A stretch of 64,000 nucleotides of DNA, from assembly GCA_038373885.1 (NCBI GenBank), contig JAWZYV010013285.1, positions 1,302,001 through 1,366,000 on the forward strand, given 5' to 3'. Origin of the DNA: Cheiracanthium punctorium. Taxonomy: Eukaryota > Arthropoda > Arachnida > Araneae > Cheiracanthiidae. The notes beneath the pieces are model-generated. The model did not search any database. It saw only the letters and a program-made list of their open reading frames with translations, and was not told the DNA's origin. Made by a program: the position numbers and the translations under genes. Positions 21,908-35,179 of this stretch are shown piece by piece (the first letter of the stretch is position 1; the number at the start of each line of letters is the position of its first letter).

Positions 21908-22113
21908 GCCAATTATCTACGCTAGGGATCTAGGAGCGCGAGGGGGAATGCCCTCCGTGGAGGACTTTCTAAGGGGTCCTAACCCGTATTTACGCGAAGT
22001 TTCGGCGAAAACCACAGAAAACTCCGAACGGCTAGGTCAGCGGACGACCTGGTTTCAAACCAAACACCTTCCGTCTCCCATTTCAAAGCGCTAGCGCTAT
22101 GCCACTGGAGGCA
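21908..22113 (-). repeat. tRNA-derived SINE, family B
   Basis: Close relative of 9814-9998, with the same body (gccctccgtgg, actttctaagg, tttacgcgaagtttcgg). On the minus strand it has A-box-like TGGCATAGCGC and a B-box mutated to GGTTTGAAACC (one change from the consensus), so it is probably no longer transcribed. The shared flank ggccaattatct shows that the unit extends beyond the body. Confidence 0.8.
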
Positions 22114-22369
22114 AAATATCCGAAAAATTTTGCATTTTCGCTTGTGCATTATTGTTATTTTGTAATCAAGCTATTGCATGGCATGCGTAAGTAAAAGTCA
22201 CCAGTAACGATTATGCTTACTTCATTTGCGTCATTGAACTGTTCATTTGGATTTTTGTGCATGTGTCATTGCTATTACGCTAATGTTTACATCTAGTTGT
22301 TGCCATTCGCAGAGTAGGAATATCGTCGATTTTGGTACCGCATACGTTTGTGTTTTAAATAAGTAGATT

Positions 22370-22755
22370 GTTAACGAGCGCGCATATCGTGGCTGACGAA
22401 AAAGAACTTTTCGTCGGCCACGGTGTATATTTACATCAGAAAATGGCCTTGAGTTCATTACTGAATTTTTTATTTAACAAGACTTTAATGTTTTAATATG
22501 AGGTTGAATCAAGCGGAACTTAGCAGTCTTAAAATTTATCACCTCATGAAATAAGTGTAAATACTGTTTGAGTATGATCGCCATTATAAATAAACATTTT
22601 AACGCCATTATAAAGAAGCACACTAATTGCCTTCTCTTCGTTAACTACGCCAGCAGTCACCGAGTGAGGTGTCGCGCCATCTATATGCAACAGCAGCGTT
22701 ATCCCACTTTTTAAGGGGAGTTTCCTCTCGCTATAGGTTTATCTTCATGGGTTTT
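22370..22755. repeat. Dispersed repeat starting with a 35-bp hairpin, copy 1
   Basis: Bases 22388-22422 form a hairpin (15-bp stem, one mismatch, 5-base loop): CGTGGCTGACGAAAA and its partner TTTTCGTCGGCCACG. The following 330 bp are shared with 47815-48722 (tcatgaaataa, gtaaatactg, gcgccatct, gcgttatcc). Non-coding; family unknown. Confidence 0.7.
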
Positions 22756-22759
22756 TTTT

Positions 22760-25680
22760 TTTTGCGAAATAATTTCATGACATTTACGATATTTAGCTAA
22801 GAAAATTTCACTGAAAGTAGCTAGACTGAAACTCCTTTTTTGTTAGACCAGGGCAGTAATTCGCAGAAAATCGGAATCGATGAATTTCCGTAATTCTGCC
22901 AATGTTGCGGCTATGTATAAAGAGCAAACACACTCCGATACAATGCAAAATACAGTGTGTGAAAATAATTCCTCCACTCATGGCACGACGTTTGCGGATT
23001 GTTATTGGATTCCAATTCCGATTTGCAGGCAATACCCTAGAGTTCTTAAACTTGAAAAATGAAAATAAATAAATGGAAACAAGATATATATAAATTAATT
23101 TCATGGTGTTTTGAAAGAGCTCAGATTTTTAATACCATTATTGCTATTTTGCATTTTATTTCCATGGCAGGAGTGACATTATTTCTACACACCCCATTAA
23201 AGTAATGCTGGCCGATCATTCGGGACCGTACATGCGTACATGCGTTTCACTCCAGGTGGTAGCAACATCTACTGTTCAAAAATCGGAACCATTTTAAAAG
23301 CTTTATCTTCGTAGATGATGCCTATCCAAGGTAGAACACAATTCATTATAAATTTCAAATAAGAGTTCTTATTCAGGGCGAAAGAAGATTCAAAAATAAT
23401 TATTCTCTCTGGACTAGAGAACGCCAAAATATCGTCTGCAAAAAACCAAAAGTTACAAACTCCATGTTTTATTTTCCTTTTGTTGCACAGATATGTGTAT
23501 TCTTTAGCTGTAATATTTTAAACAAAAATTTATAATCAACCATTATTGTCGCTGAATCGCACATTTCCGAATAACAAATATAGGCGAAAAGTTCAAGGGT
23601 TAGTACATAAATGGTTTTCTCTGCAGTTCTACGCACTGCAGAGAAAACCTTTTACGTGTTACGTATTTATTACGTATTAGCGTATTACATAATTATTCTT
23701 TTTTTTGAAAAACTGCGTTAAATACTTTAAGTTTTATTTTGTTTTTTTAATATCGAATGTAACAAAAAATATTATTTCGGAGTATATGTATATGATTCAA
23801 AGTATTATGAATATTAGGATATTTTCAGAAGTCTGCTAAACTCGCAGATACGAGTGCGTTCAGAAACAAAGAATATATATTCAAACAATTCAGTTCCTAT
23901 ATCATGTTCTACAAATATTTTTATTTCATTTTTTATGAACGAAAATAAAATAAATAAATATAAAATTCTATAAGCTCTCCTTTAATTTTTCGAAATGTGT
24001 CGTCCCTTAAAGAGAACCTTTGAACTACTATTAAATTCTTCTTTAAAAAAAATCTTAGAACTTCTGCCAATATATTAATGAAACAGATTTTCTTAATTTG
24101 TTTTCCTAAAGTAAGTTCAGCAATAAAACTCAATATTCTATTTCGATATCCTATCCAATGCAGCATAACACAATAATTCATGTACTTCATATTGAAAGGA
24201 AAAATGAGATTTGTATTATTATACACATCAAAACACATAATTCTCGTCAATTTATGTTTTAAAATGTGTACGGTTGAAATTTCTAATATTAATGAGTTCC
24301 ATAGCAGTTTCTAAAAAAAATTATTTGCATCACATGGTATAAACTGGCGGTTTTTGTTTAGGTTTGCCCACATGATTACTAAACGCATGGTGATTGCACT
24401 TTTGTCGTATTTTCAAACATTATTAAAATTAAATAATTCTGCAATAATACAAAAAAATATAGCTCAGAGTCCTACAAGAGAAACATAAAAGCTGACACTT
24501 TTAATAAATTCCTCCATCAGAAAACAAACAAATCCAAACGTAAACATTTTCTCCTCTGTGCCCTCAAGATGACACCAGAAATTCAATTTAACCGATAGCG
24601 AGGAATCGCTTCGGTGCACATCTAATTGTTTTCTCGCGATTTGTTCTACACTTTCCACCATCTTCGGAGAGAGGGAGGGAGGGAGGAAAAGAAAAATAAT
24701 ACAAATATGTTTCACTTTCTGTAACATGACTATTCAAGCGTCACCTCTCTCATTGTTTCTTTGCAGCAAACGTCAAACGAGAAAAAAGTGGCCACTTTTC
24801 TTAAATCCCACACAAAAGGACATTCGGAGGAATAGAGCCATCCCTGTTCCATCGGCGGTATAAGCTTGGCCCCATTTTGTAAGCGGGGAAGACCCAGCCA
24901 GTAAGGAAAGAATCGGAATAAAGAGGGTGTTAGGATGTGGAATTCTCGCAGAGCAGAGACAATGCCTTTTTTTTTTTTTAAATATTATTATCTTTTTTTT
25001 TCTACTGGGCGCCATTCAGACATTACTAGATATGTGGGTCAGAAGATGTTTTTCATTTGTTTTTTTTGTTTTTTTCTTCTTCTGTTTGTTTGTGCATGCG
25101 TCTGAAACTGAAAGTGCATTTATACAATTAGGATTGCACTAATCATCAGTTTTGCCAGACGAACGAGGGATTACCTAAGTTAAAAATAAAATAAAATAAG
25201 AGAATTTATGGGGACTCTCATCATTGCGGTAAGTTTCTTGTGGGTGTAGAGCTATATGGGTGAATAAGAGTTTTCTTCCTGTAAAATATTGACTTTTTGT
25301 GAATTTTCCGATGGTATGGTGTCTGAAACAGGATCATTTTTATAGCACAGTAAAATTTACTTCATCCCTTTAACGCGCAGTGTTCCCGCTCTGGGAACAC
25401 CAAACTCTGACGTTTTGACTGTTGCCAGTCACGAAGAATAGATTTGATTTCTATAAAATAGTGGCGGGTGACATAGCTCCACGAGAATCCTTTACTTTTT
25501 ACCACATCATTAAGGTTATTCCACATATTAAAACGTTCTTTCTAAGACATTAATAAAATCAGATGACAAGATATAAACACAATAAATGAAAACCAAAATT
25601 GAAAGTATATTTTCGCGCTGTAAATATTTTCTTTTACCCTCCAAATTTAGTAGTTCCTGACAAAAGATACTTATATACAA
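22760..25680. other. AT-rich stretch, no supported gene
   Basis: Contains a perfect 15-bp-stem hairpin at about 23614-23654 (ggttttctctgcag...ctgcagagaaaacc) and an 8-bp hairpin at 25389-25409. A slightly G/C-richer part (24570-25010) holds an 87-residue minus-strand frame preceded by a CT-rich tract, and a GTAAGT donor-like site follows at 25229. These could be exons or a promoter, but nothing is decisive. Confidence 0.4.
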
Positions 25681-25683
25681 GTT

Positions 25684-25775
25684 TCTCAAAAAAGTGTCCA
25701 CGCACTTTAATTCTTTATCTATCACTGACAAGTAGGTAACGTAGATTTTGAAAAAATGTTCTAAATAATGTAGGG
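25684..25775. repeat. Fragment related to the left end of the element at 63015
   Basis: The string ctcaaaaaagtgtccacgc, then actttaattctttat and, after a gap, gaaaaaatgttc follows the same order as 63022-63105. It is an isolated, diverged end. Confidence 0.55.
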
Positions 25776-25779
25776 AATA

Positions 25780-28700
25780 GGTTGCTTTAAGAAAAATTTC
25801 CTCTCGCTAATTTCCAAAAAAGCTAATTTTCAAAAGTCGTAGCATCTAAACTTATAAGCCGTTTAGACGCTACGATGCCATAGGCAGACTTCAAACTGCT
25901 TGTGCTGGCGATTACAGCTTTAAAATTTTCAAACGGCTAAACAGATTTTTATAGAACACAGGTAGTCAAGTACTTCCAGGAAATTTCTGTTCTGATTAAA
26001 CCAGCTTTCTAATAAAAATAAACTACATTGATATCAGTCATTCTGTTTGGCAGTTGCATCGTCCCAGACAGACTCAAGCACAGGCAAATGCGTCAAACTT
26101 TAAACAAACCTCTTTTTGCGACCGGGGATTAGTCATTTTAACCCAGTCATTCAGTAGTCGTTTTCAGACAGGTTTATCTATCTGGAAATGCTCACTTTTC
26201 TTTCTCATTTAATTTTTCTATCAGGGTCAATTTTGAAAATTTTTTCAATCAATAAATTTAAAAATAGATTTAAGAAAAAATCATAAATTTTATTTCAGAC
26301 ACGTTTGGCAACGGTTTAGTTCCTTAGACCAGCTTACAAATTGTGTCCGAAAGAATCATGTAGTATATATTTACATACGTCAACTATCGTTTAACAAGTG
26401 GTATGTCAACTGTCTGTATTTTAAAAACTGATTCATAAAATCTGTTCATTTGAAGAAAAAAAAATTGTAGGATGTTTTGCTGAGACGGCGCTTAGGCATA
26501 AATGCAGATGGTAATTTGTGTTGGTAGTCATACATAGTTTAAATATTAAATGGTGAATTTGAGTTTTTTTTTTCAGCAATGGAGTATTATTTATATCAAA
26601 ATTCACTGCATGTTATAGCTAATGCTTTCTCTTGTTATTATTCATAAAACACCTTCCAAGAATGTTGATAACAAATAATAATGGTTATTAGGTTCTCCAA
26701 GAATGTTCGTAAAAGTTCATTGCTAGAAATCCTTTCGAAGATTACAGGTTCCCATACAACGGAATAATTACTTCAGGCATGCATGCATCATCGTAAACAG
26801 TCATCAGCAATTTGTACTTTTTCAAGACCCCTCAATGACTATCATCAGCTGTCTGCTGTCAAAGAGCCACAAAAGGAAGGTCTGTCGAGTTGTCGCGACT
26901 ACCAATGATTGATCTCAAGTCGTATCTAGTTATTTTATGAACTTGCATGGGTAGAAAAAAATGTCTGCATTCGCTTGTTGCTTGAAATTTGTTTTTCCGT
27001 GCATAAGCAGCTCGAAAGAAAATAATGAGCATAAGTGCGAAATTGCATGACAGTAATCCTGAATTCTAATGACCTTGGGGTAACGAAAAAAATACATGCT
27101 CTTGTGAGAGAGAAAATTTAGATTCATTCCTTGGGAATACTTCGCTAACATTTTTGTGTGAATGGAATGAAAAGTAAAAAAGTGCGCACTGGCTGTGTTA
27201 GGTCTAAAATTCAAAACTTCATCAAGGCAACTCTGCCCAAGAATTCATGGTCTCAAACATATTTCTTGTGCACCTTTGCACAACCACTTAAAAAACTTTC
27301 GTTCATTGCTATAAATTATTTCGATGATTGTTTGCTGAAATTTATGCTTTTGCTTAATGCACTCAACTAACTTTTAAAACTTAGATTGTGTCTTTATTTA
27401 TTTATTTATTGCATTTAAAGATATGCTTTTTGATTTGAGAATTTTACCGAATTCATTACCCTTTTTAGAATGATTTTAATAAAATGATAGTTTATTTTAC
27501 TGTGATTTGTAGGTTTTTCATTGCGTATTGTGTTGTGTAAAAGTATTTAAAATTACATATAGCAAATACATCTTTATGCATTACAGCCTGAACTTTATAA
27601 TGGACACAAAAATTACATCGATCTTATTTGCTACTTAAAATAACGAGCTAGAAATACTTTAAATCGCAAGTGAAATGGACATATTCAACAGCATCACTTG
27701 TAACTGTTTAATCATGGTTTACACAGAAGCAGCATAGAACTATTTTATAATTTATATTGTGGATGTTTGCCACCCATAAAACTTTTTCAATCATACATGC
27801 ATGCCCATAATTTATAATAATTTCCCATTAAGGTTGCGGTTAAAACATTTCTCCATGTATTCTTCTGCATGATTCCTTGCAGATTGACGTATTTAGCAAC
27901 ATTGATTACTTCATCTTGCTGTGGGTAGGAAATATCCAAGCTTTCCCACCCACATTTTGTCATCATGAAAAAGGTCACGCTGAATAATCGAGTAGTCGTT
28001 GCCAGTGTATGATCCGAATTTACTGTATTTAAGGTTGAAATTTAAATTCATTTTAATTCAGCAGAGGGAAATTTTATGCGATTGGGATTGACGGTGATAA
28101 ACAAATGCTCACAAATTTATCAACGCCACCGAGAAAGCCATCTGAAGGTTAATCTTCTGAAAGGGTTGTTTACTAAAAAAATCTTATTTCTAGAATTTTA
28201 CATTTTTAAAGTAGCCGAAATTTCTATATTATTCATGGCATGTGTACAAATTTCAGATCCGGTTGGTTTTATGGTTTAGAAAGAGGGCACATATATGCAT
28301 CCATATCCACACACTGTGTATTTTAGTTTTATTGCTAATTGATTTAATTTCCTATTTAGAAAAACATAATCCTTAAAAAAATTAAATCTCTGCAAGATAT
28401 GCCTTAAAGAAAAAAATAGCTGGAACATGCTCTTCCATACAGAGGCAGGTAGGCTAAAACTTTTGAAAAACTAGAACTCCAGCTTGACGGTGATAAACTT
28501 GAAAAACTTAAAAAACAACTCTCCGACGACTTAAAAAACTTAAGTTCTCTCTAAACTTGAGTATTAAACTGCCGGTGTGCATGGCAGAACTTTTCGAAGA
28601 AGAGGAAAAGTGGATCTTTAACCATCCGAAACGAACAACTTGTGGTATATTTTTTATCTTATATATTTATTTATGAACATTTACTTAATTTTTACTTCAA

Positions 28701-31540
28701 GCATTTTTTAAGTTTACCTTTAGACTGGTTTTTTTTTGTGTGTGCATTCTCTTGTTACATTATTAACTTTCACAAAAGATGGATTTTATTTTTCTGAAGT
28801 AAATCATGTGTTGAGACGAAAATGATGCATGATCACTGTTAAAAAATAAAGCTGTCATAATGGTATGCAATTCAAAGAAAAAACAATACAAATAATGAAT
28901 CATGTAATTGAAGCTGGTAACTGAAGGGAACAATGCACGATTTAAACATTCTATTAAATTCGTTAATTTCTTCTTTGTGAGCATTTATCTACATTCTAAA
29001 CAGGGTTACTTGTCTATTAAAGTATTTTATGTAAATTTTTATTTACCGCTCAATTTCTTTCTCCGTCTTAAACAATGGCGAAAGTTTAAATTGCATTTCC
29101 TGGATTTTTCCCACTTTCATCGGCTAAGGAGATGAGATTGGGGGATGATTTAATATCAAAAGGGAAAGTATTCAGCAAAAAATAAAGTTCCATTATTTCT
29201 GGATTAGGCCTTGTGATCTAGCGAAGTAGAGCGACGCTTTGGATTGTTCCACTTTGCTAATCCATTACAAAGCATTTACGAATAAGGAGAATGAAAATGA
29301 AGTAAAATGTTTCTAACAATGATGAAATGGAAAATGTTTGTGTTGGTATGATAAAAAAAATAAATGTTTTGATCATGTTATCGACAAATTCTTGAGACTG
29401 CATACAGAGTAGTAAGCATTGTGTGTGGAAAGTATTTCTTAATTAGTGGGTTGAAGCATTGGAAATTGGGTTTATAGAGATGCACAACATTTTTCTCCTA
29501 TGGAAATAAGGATATTTACGTGCTAACACTAATGTTTAACGTTTCTTGTACGGTACAGCTTCAATAAAATAATGGAACTGTAAAATTTGAATTTCTACCA
29601 CAGAACAGTTTTAGTTTGTGTATGATATAAAAGTCATTTTTGGGAAAAGCAACATTTTTTGATGGATTTAAAAGTTGGGAGAAAATTTTGCAACCTCAAA
29701 AAGGGAATTTACACAAAGGAAAATTCAGGAAAACTGGTAACATTTCGGGGAGGGGAAAGCAGTTTATGAAATACCATGAAATTCCTTTGGATTTCCAAAA
29801 GACCTCACCTCCTTCTTTTCATCTTTTAGTCTTTAAATCAAAAGCTTTTGCGCAAACTATCCGCTTAACAGACAAATAAAATAAATTAGAGCAAAATATG
29901 CATAAGCGTAAAATATTTCTCACGTGCATTTCTAAATATATTATGGCAATAATATTATATATTTTTTTTCGATTTTTGGAACCTGCCATTAGGAACTATC
30001 CACTTCAACGGACGGGGGTATTGGCTCTTTTATTATAGAGACAGCCAATAAGTATGCCAACGTCGCCCCCAATTGGGTCTTTTAACATTGAACTAAAACT
30101 AGATGAGAGAACTGTGCTTGGATTTATACCCATAGAATTCCATACTGCGCATACTGGAGTTACGGCAGATTTTAAGAATACTAGCTTACTTTCGCATACA
30201 CTCTCAGATTAGTGAAGTCTAGAGTAATTGCAACCCTGCCAAGTGATGTTCAAGATCGGCGCTGCTTGACTTTGATTGTTCTGATGAGAGCCGAGCTTCA
30301 TCCAGCTAGCCCATTGGGGGGCTCATAATATCATGCAAACGAATAAAACGTTGTATATACGCCAGAATAAAATATCCGTAAAAACTGTATAATCCATCAT
30401 ATATGCAGTTTTAAGGACACTTAAGAGCGTCCCACTTTCTAAAATTAAGATACCCGATCTGCTCACAAGTTTAGAAGGAATATTATTTATGATATTACCT
30501 GTGGAAATTTTTTTTCTTATGTTTCCAATTTTTTTTTTTTTTGGTCAATCAGTTTTGTTTTTGACTCCTGAACTTCCTCATGCAACTGATTTTAACTCGA
30601 GATTTAAAAAAAAAATGTTTTTTTTATATCAATATGAATGTATTTGTTAATATTTCCTTGTCTTTAAAATGTTTTTTTTAATTACATAAGGTCAATTATA
30701 TTATCATAGTTTTATAAAAATATTTCTATTTTTCAGCTATTTTTATTTAGATTTTTAGAGGTATGGTTTTTTTTACCATGCTTTGCGAAAATGTAATTAT
30801 ATTTTTCGTAAAATATACTGATGTAAAATTTATGAATATAAAAAGTATTTCATTTTGAATTTTGTAATTTTCAGAGTATATACCATTTTTTAAAAAAACT
30901 TTATGGGGTAATTTAACTAACACTTCAGCACATTTTGTAGAGTGATTATTATCCGTTACCTTATTACGAGCACTGCTTCCCATAAAAGTTTGTTGCTATA
31001 CTTTTGGGACACCCTGTGCATTTTTCCCACTATGTATAAACTTGCCAGAAAAGAAAGTTGACACACAGTTTCATTAACTAACATACCAGAAAAAATGTCT
31101 GATATGGACACTAGACGTACGTGACTTTCTTGTACGTCTAAATGATAAATATTTTCGGTGCAATTCATCTTAACTTATTTCATTTGTAAGAGATGCAATG
31201 TTGCGACATGCAAAAATATTAAGTTTTAGCAATTTCTAGCCAAATATTTGAGATATCGCCAACTGGGTTCAGTTTTAAAAACTAGCTTATGGCACTTCAT
31301 TTGTCGTTATTTCGCCAAAAGCCGCAAAGCTTGCGAGATGAATTAAAGGTATCCACAGACTTTAAATGTATTGAAAACCTTTACGGCGACTCCTTAAATA
31401 AATTACCAACTGTCGATTACAACAAAAAAGAGAGATGCATATATGTTATAGTTTTAAACATAAAATCTCAGTATTCTACAGTTAAAAGTCTTAAGAGTTA
31501 AGCCAAATACCTGATACCATGAGGTTGATCCAGATAGATT
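25780..31540. other. AT-rich, mostly unique-looking DNA without a supported gene
   Basis: A hairpin lies at about 25836-25874 (cgtagcatctaaac paired with gtttagacgctacg). Reading frames up to 94 residues are Phe/Asn/Lys-rich and show no domain or splice-bounded structure. It may be intronic or intergenic. Confidence 0.45.
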
Positions 31541-31544
31541 GCCT

Positions 31545-31712
31545 ATCCATTTATGCGAACGTTAATACATGCGTTTGTTGAGATGTCTGGGAAAAACTCT
31601 TTCAGTTAAATTTAGACACAGTCAAAAACCGATTTATTTTTTTCAAAATCTGCATAGTCAAAATTTTTGCTATCACTATACTTCCTTTTACTTCGTACAA
31701 GGAAGTAAAAAA
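31545..31712. repeat. Dispersed repeat, copy 2 (related to 17083-17280)
   Basis: Shares acatgcgtttgttgagat, aaatttagacacagtc and the terminal phrase ttacttcgtacaaggaag. The end folds as a short hairpin (cttcc...ggaag). Confidence 0.6.
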
Positions 31713-33963
31713 TAGCATTTTAAGAAATATACAACCTAACTAATAAACAAATTTTGTTACTGTACACATTAATTTCAAGTTTGGTTTCAAGAAGTACAAC
31801 ATGTTTATTTCTACAACGCGAGAAAAGTATTTCTACTATTCCATATAAACATTTTTGTTTGTCTAAACCTGTAAAAAATCTGTCATTTTCTGGAGTATCA
31901 CACACGAATAACCTTTAGGTAACCAAGTGACATTCGACGATTGAACATATTTAATTGTTTCAGTGAAAATTAATGTTATATGAAGTTATTAACGTTGGTT
32001 GAGTTCTGGCATAGCAGTCCTATGAACATATTTTTTTTTTCAATGCTGCTGCAAGTTACAGTATTACTTGTTTAGAAAACTAGCTGGTTGAGCTGACCTA
32101 GGTTAACAAAGTGGACTGGTTTTACTAACTGTGACTTCTATTAGACAGTCAAAAACTGAGATTAAAAATTGCGTGAGACAGATAAACTCTGTCACACAAT
32201 TTACGTAATATTCGCAATTTATGCGATTCTAAATAGCTCTTAGACATTTCACAGTTTAATATTTTCCCGAAATTAAAATAAATAAGTGTTTTCTTCTCTT
32301 GAACATTGGGTGACTTAAATATATAAATCGAGCATTTCAAGAGTAGAAAAGGAGATAGATAGTATGTGTAATAAGTAGTATCAGTAGATTTGTTAGGATT
32401 AAAACACAGTGTAACGTGTTAATAAAAGTTTCGTGCATTTCAAATTTAAAATGTTTGTTATATTCAATTTTTCAACGAGAACCTTACAATTAACTAAACG
32501 AAGAGTAATCGTGTGTTACATTAGTATATTCCCCTGTAGCTTTAACAGAAGATACTACTAAAATGGTTATCATGAAGCTGCTTAAATATTTTTAAATTTG
32601 TCCTTTATCACGTAGAACGTCATTCGTAAAATTGACAATGAAAAACGCTTTAAGCATACTTAATTTTCAAATTAAATTAAATTGCATATCTAACTGTTAG
32701 TATTTTTTAAAAGAAAGTATGTATATTCATCCATCTAATGATACAAATTTTTACAGGCGATTAGTTATGCATATAAGCCGTTTCATGGGTCTGAGTATAT
32801 TTATTTTTTTAAAGTATGACATCACTTACTCAACAGTACTTTACACTTCTGCAAATGAATTATTGTTATTATTATTATTATTATACTTTTCCATTATTCA
32901 AAGTTCTGACATTGGGATAATTACTTAGAAATTTTATATTTAGAGGCGCTGAAATTGTTCTGATATTTGATCACAAAATCGTTTTGCTTCATGCGGATGC
33001 TTGTTTAAGAAAGATAATCATTCGCAGCCAGAATTTCAAATATTAGTTCATTTAATACATTATAATGGTTTTTAAAGGCATCAAGCAAAGTTAACTTCGA
33101 TCAAAAGGGATACACAGTTGTATCTTTAGAAGTTATGAAATTTAGAAATATACTTATGTTGCAACCCTATATACACAAAAGCTTGACCAATTGTATTGGA
33201 ACAGCTAAAGTCTGTTTAAACAATGTAAGAGGTGTTTATCTAAAAATTACTTAGTTTAGTGCATCAGAAAAGGAACATGCCTACAATATCAAAGTGCTTC
33301 AATATTTTTTTAAAAGGAAGTGAACAATCTGATTTAATACTCTACCATACGTTAGTAAATATCACGTATTTTTCATTTCTTTTTTTTTTAAGTATAAAAT
33401 AAATAAATGAGCTATTTTTATTTTACCTTGGAGTATAAGCCTTATTATTTAACGCTGTTTAAAATTTTTTCAAACATCTGAAGTTTACCCTTTCGGTTAA
33501 CTCAGAATTTATAATAATACATCGAATAAAAATAATACCGCTTGAAATAACCCTGAAATAAAGAAAATATATGAAAATACTGTTTCCGTTGTTTACTATT
33601 TGAATGTTCACCCTTTTGTATGTTTTAAAGAAAATACATAATTCAACTTTTAGCCCCAAAAGTTATCTTTTCCGCCAAGCTTGAACTATTTAAACTGGAG
33701 TTAATATTAGAGGCAATAATTTTCCTGCGATTTAAGTAGTTTTATTTGTCAGACTGTGTTATTTTAGAAAAAATAATGCCTCGCCTGGGAAAAAAAAACT
33801 ATAATAAAAAAGGAAAACTTTTTTTTCATAAAAATAAACTGAAAGTGTTTATTGCATGCATCTGGCAATACACGAATTTTGTATCGACTATTTTACGTGA
33901 AATATTTAATTTAATAGAATAATGAACATGTAATCGTTTATAGTATATGTATTATACTACATG

Positions 33964-33992
33964 ACCAATAGTATATGTTATATACTATTGGT
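33964..33992. repeat. Perfect palindrome, 13-bp arms
   Basis: ACCAATAGTATAT, three bases, then its exact inverse, inside a longer tract built from tatagtatatg-like words (33940-34060). It probably forms a cruciform or arose by AT-repeat slippage. Confidence 0.9.
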
Positions 33993-35071
33993 ATAACATA
34001 TTGAATAGTATATAGTATATGTTATATGTGTATAAGATAGTATATGTATAGTATTAGTTTGGTTTTATTTAAAAGTAATTAAGGTAACTATCGTATACAA
34101 AATCCCTAATATAGTAAAGAGACTAGAATATAAAATTATTGTTAAAATTTCATAAGTTAAGAATTCTAGAATTTTTGTTTTGGAATACTAATAAAATAAT
34201 TAAATGCTAACAATCTTTTTTAAAAATAATAAATGAATGATTTTCAATTTTAATGATTAATAAAACATACTTAATGCATTTAACGTTCTAAAAATTAATT
34301 TATATTGATAATACGAAAAGAAGTTCAATTTGATTTAATGAGATTATAAGCCAGTCTTTCACTTCTTTTATATAAACAAATACATAAATGAAATTAAATC
34401 TCTACGACTGAAGAACCAATTTATTAGTTTTCCTTAAACCTAAAGATTTAAACAAAGATACATTTTAATACGGAATTCTGAATTTAATTTTACTCTAGCA
34501 TTATGAATACAATTCTAATTAACCTCAATTCTCTGTGTCAATTTATTCTAGAGTATTTATGAAACTATCCAAAGTCCTTATTGATTAGTAGATTCCAAGT
34601 GCATAAAAAGTACTTGTGCGAAAAAATATAAACTTGAAATTATTTTAAAGCACAAAAAGTTCCTAAATTCAGTATTATTTTAAGAAAATGAAGATCAACG
34701 TTTTGATTGTTCCGTTATTTTACATTATATCTGATGAAAATACGCTATGCCTAATCACATGTCAGCATAATAAAAATTATTCTGATTTTAAACATTTTCC
34801 TGATTCATGAGAAATGATAATGACATTTTCTGATACTTTGTATTTGTGTATAAATGACTTGATCTGAAAGTTCTACTGTTCTGCATGTTTTTATACCAGG
34901 AATATATTTAAGGAAGTTAAGTAAAAAATATTTTGTATTACCTAAATCTTTAAATGCATGTATAATTACACGTTCTCTTTTTACTTTAAAATATTTTTTA
35001 AGAAACTACAGAACACCGAATCAAATAAATTATCGGAAAGATAATTGAACTACACACTCAGTTTAAAATTT

Positions 35072-35107
35072 AATAAAACTTATTTATTTTAATAAATAAG
35101 TTTTATT
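35072..35107. repeat. Perfect palindrome, 17-bp arms
   Basis: AATAAAACTTATTTATT, two T bases, then the exact inverse. It lies about 45 bp before the hairpin at 35151-35179. Confidence 0.9.
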
Positions 35108-35150
35108 TATTCCCTAGTTTAATCATAGTATTTCGTTAGTTTTATTTATA

Positions 35151-35179
35151 CCCTTCGTCTCACAGTGAGGCGAAGGGTT
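35151..35179. repeat. Hairpin, 14-bp arms with one mismatch
   Basis: ACCCTTCGTCTCAC, one base, then GTGAGGCGAAGGGT. It is followed by a smaller hairpin (agactgaa...ttcagtct) at about 35190-35210. This may be the end of a transposon. Confidence 0.8.

Noticed and set aside
24464..24727. 87-residue minus-strand frame after a CT-rich tract
   Set aside because: The CT tract could be an acceptor or leader, but there is no donor in a sensible place and no recognisable domain; left as a note only.
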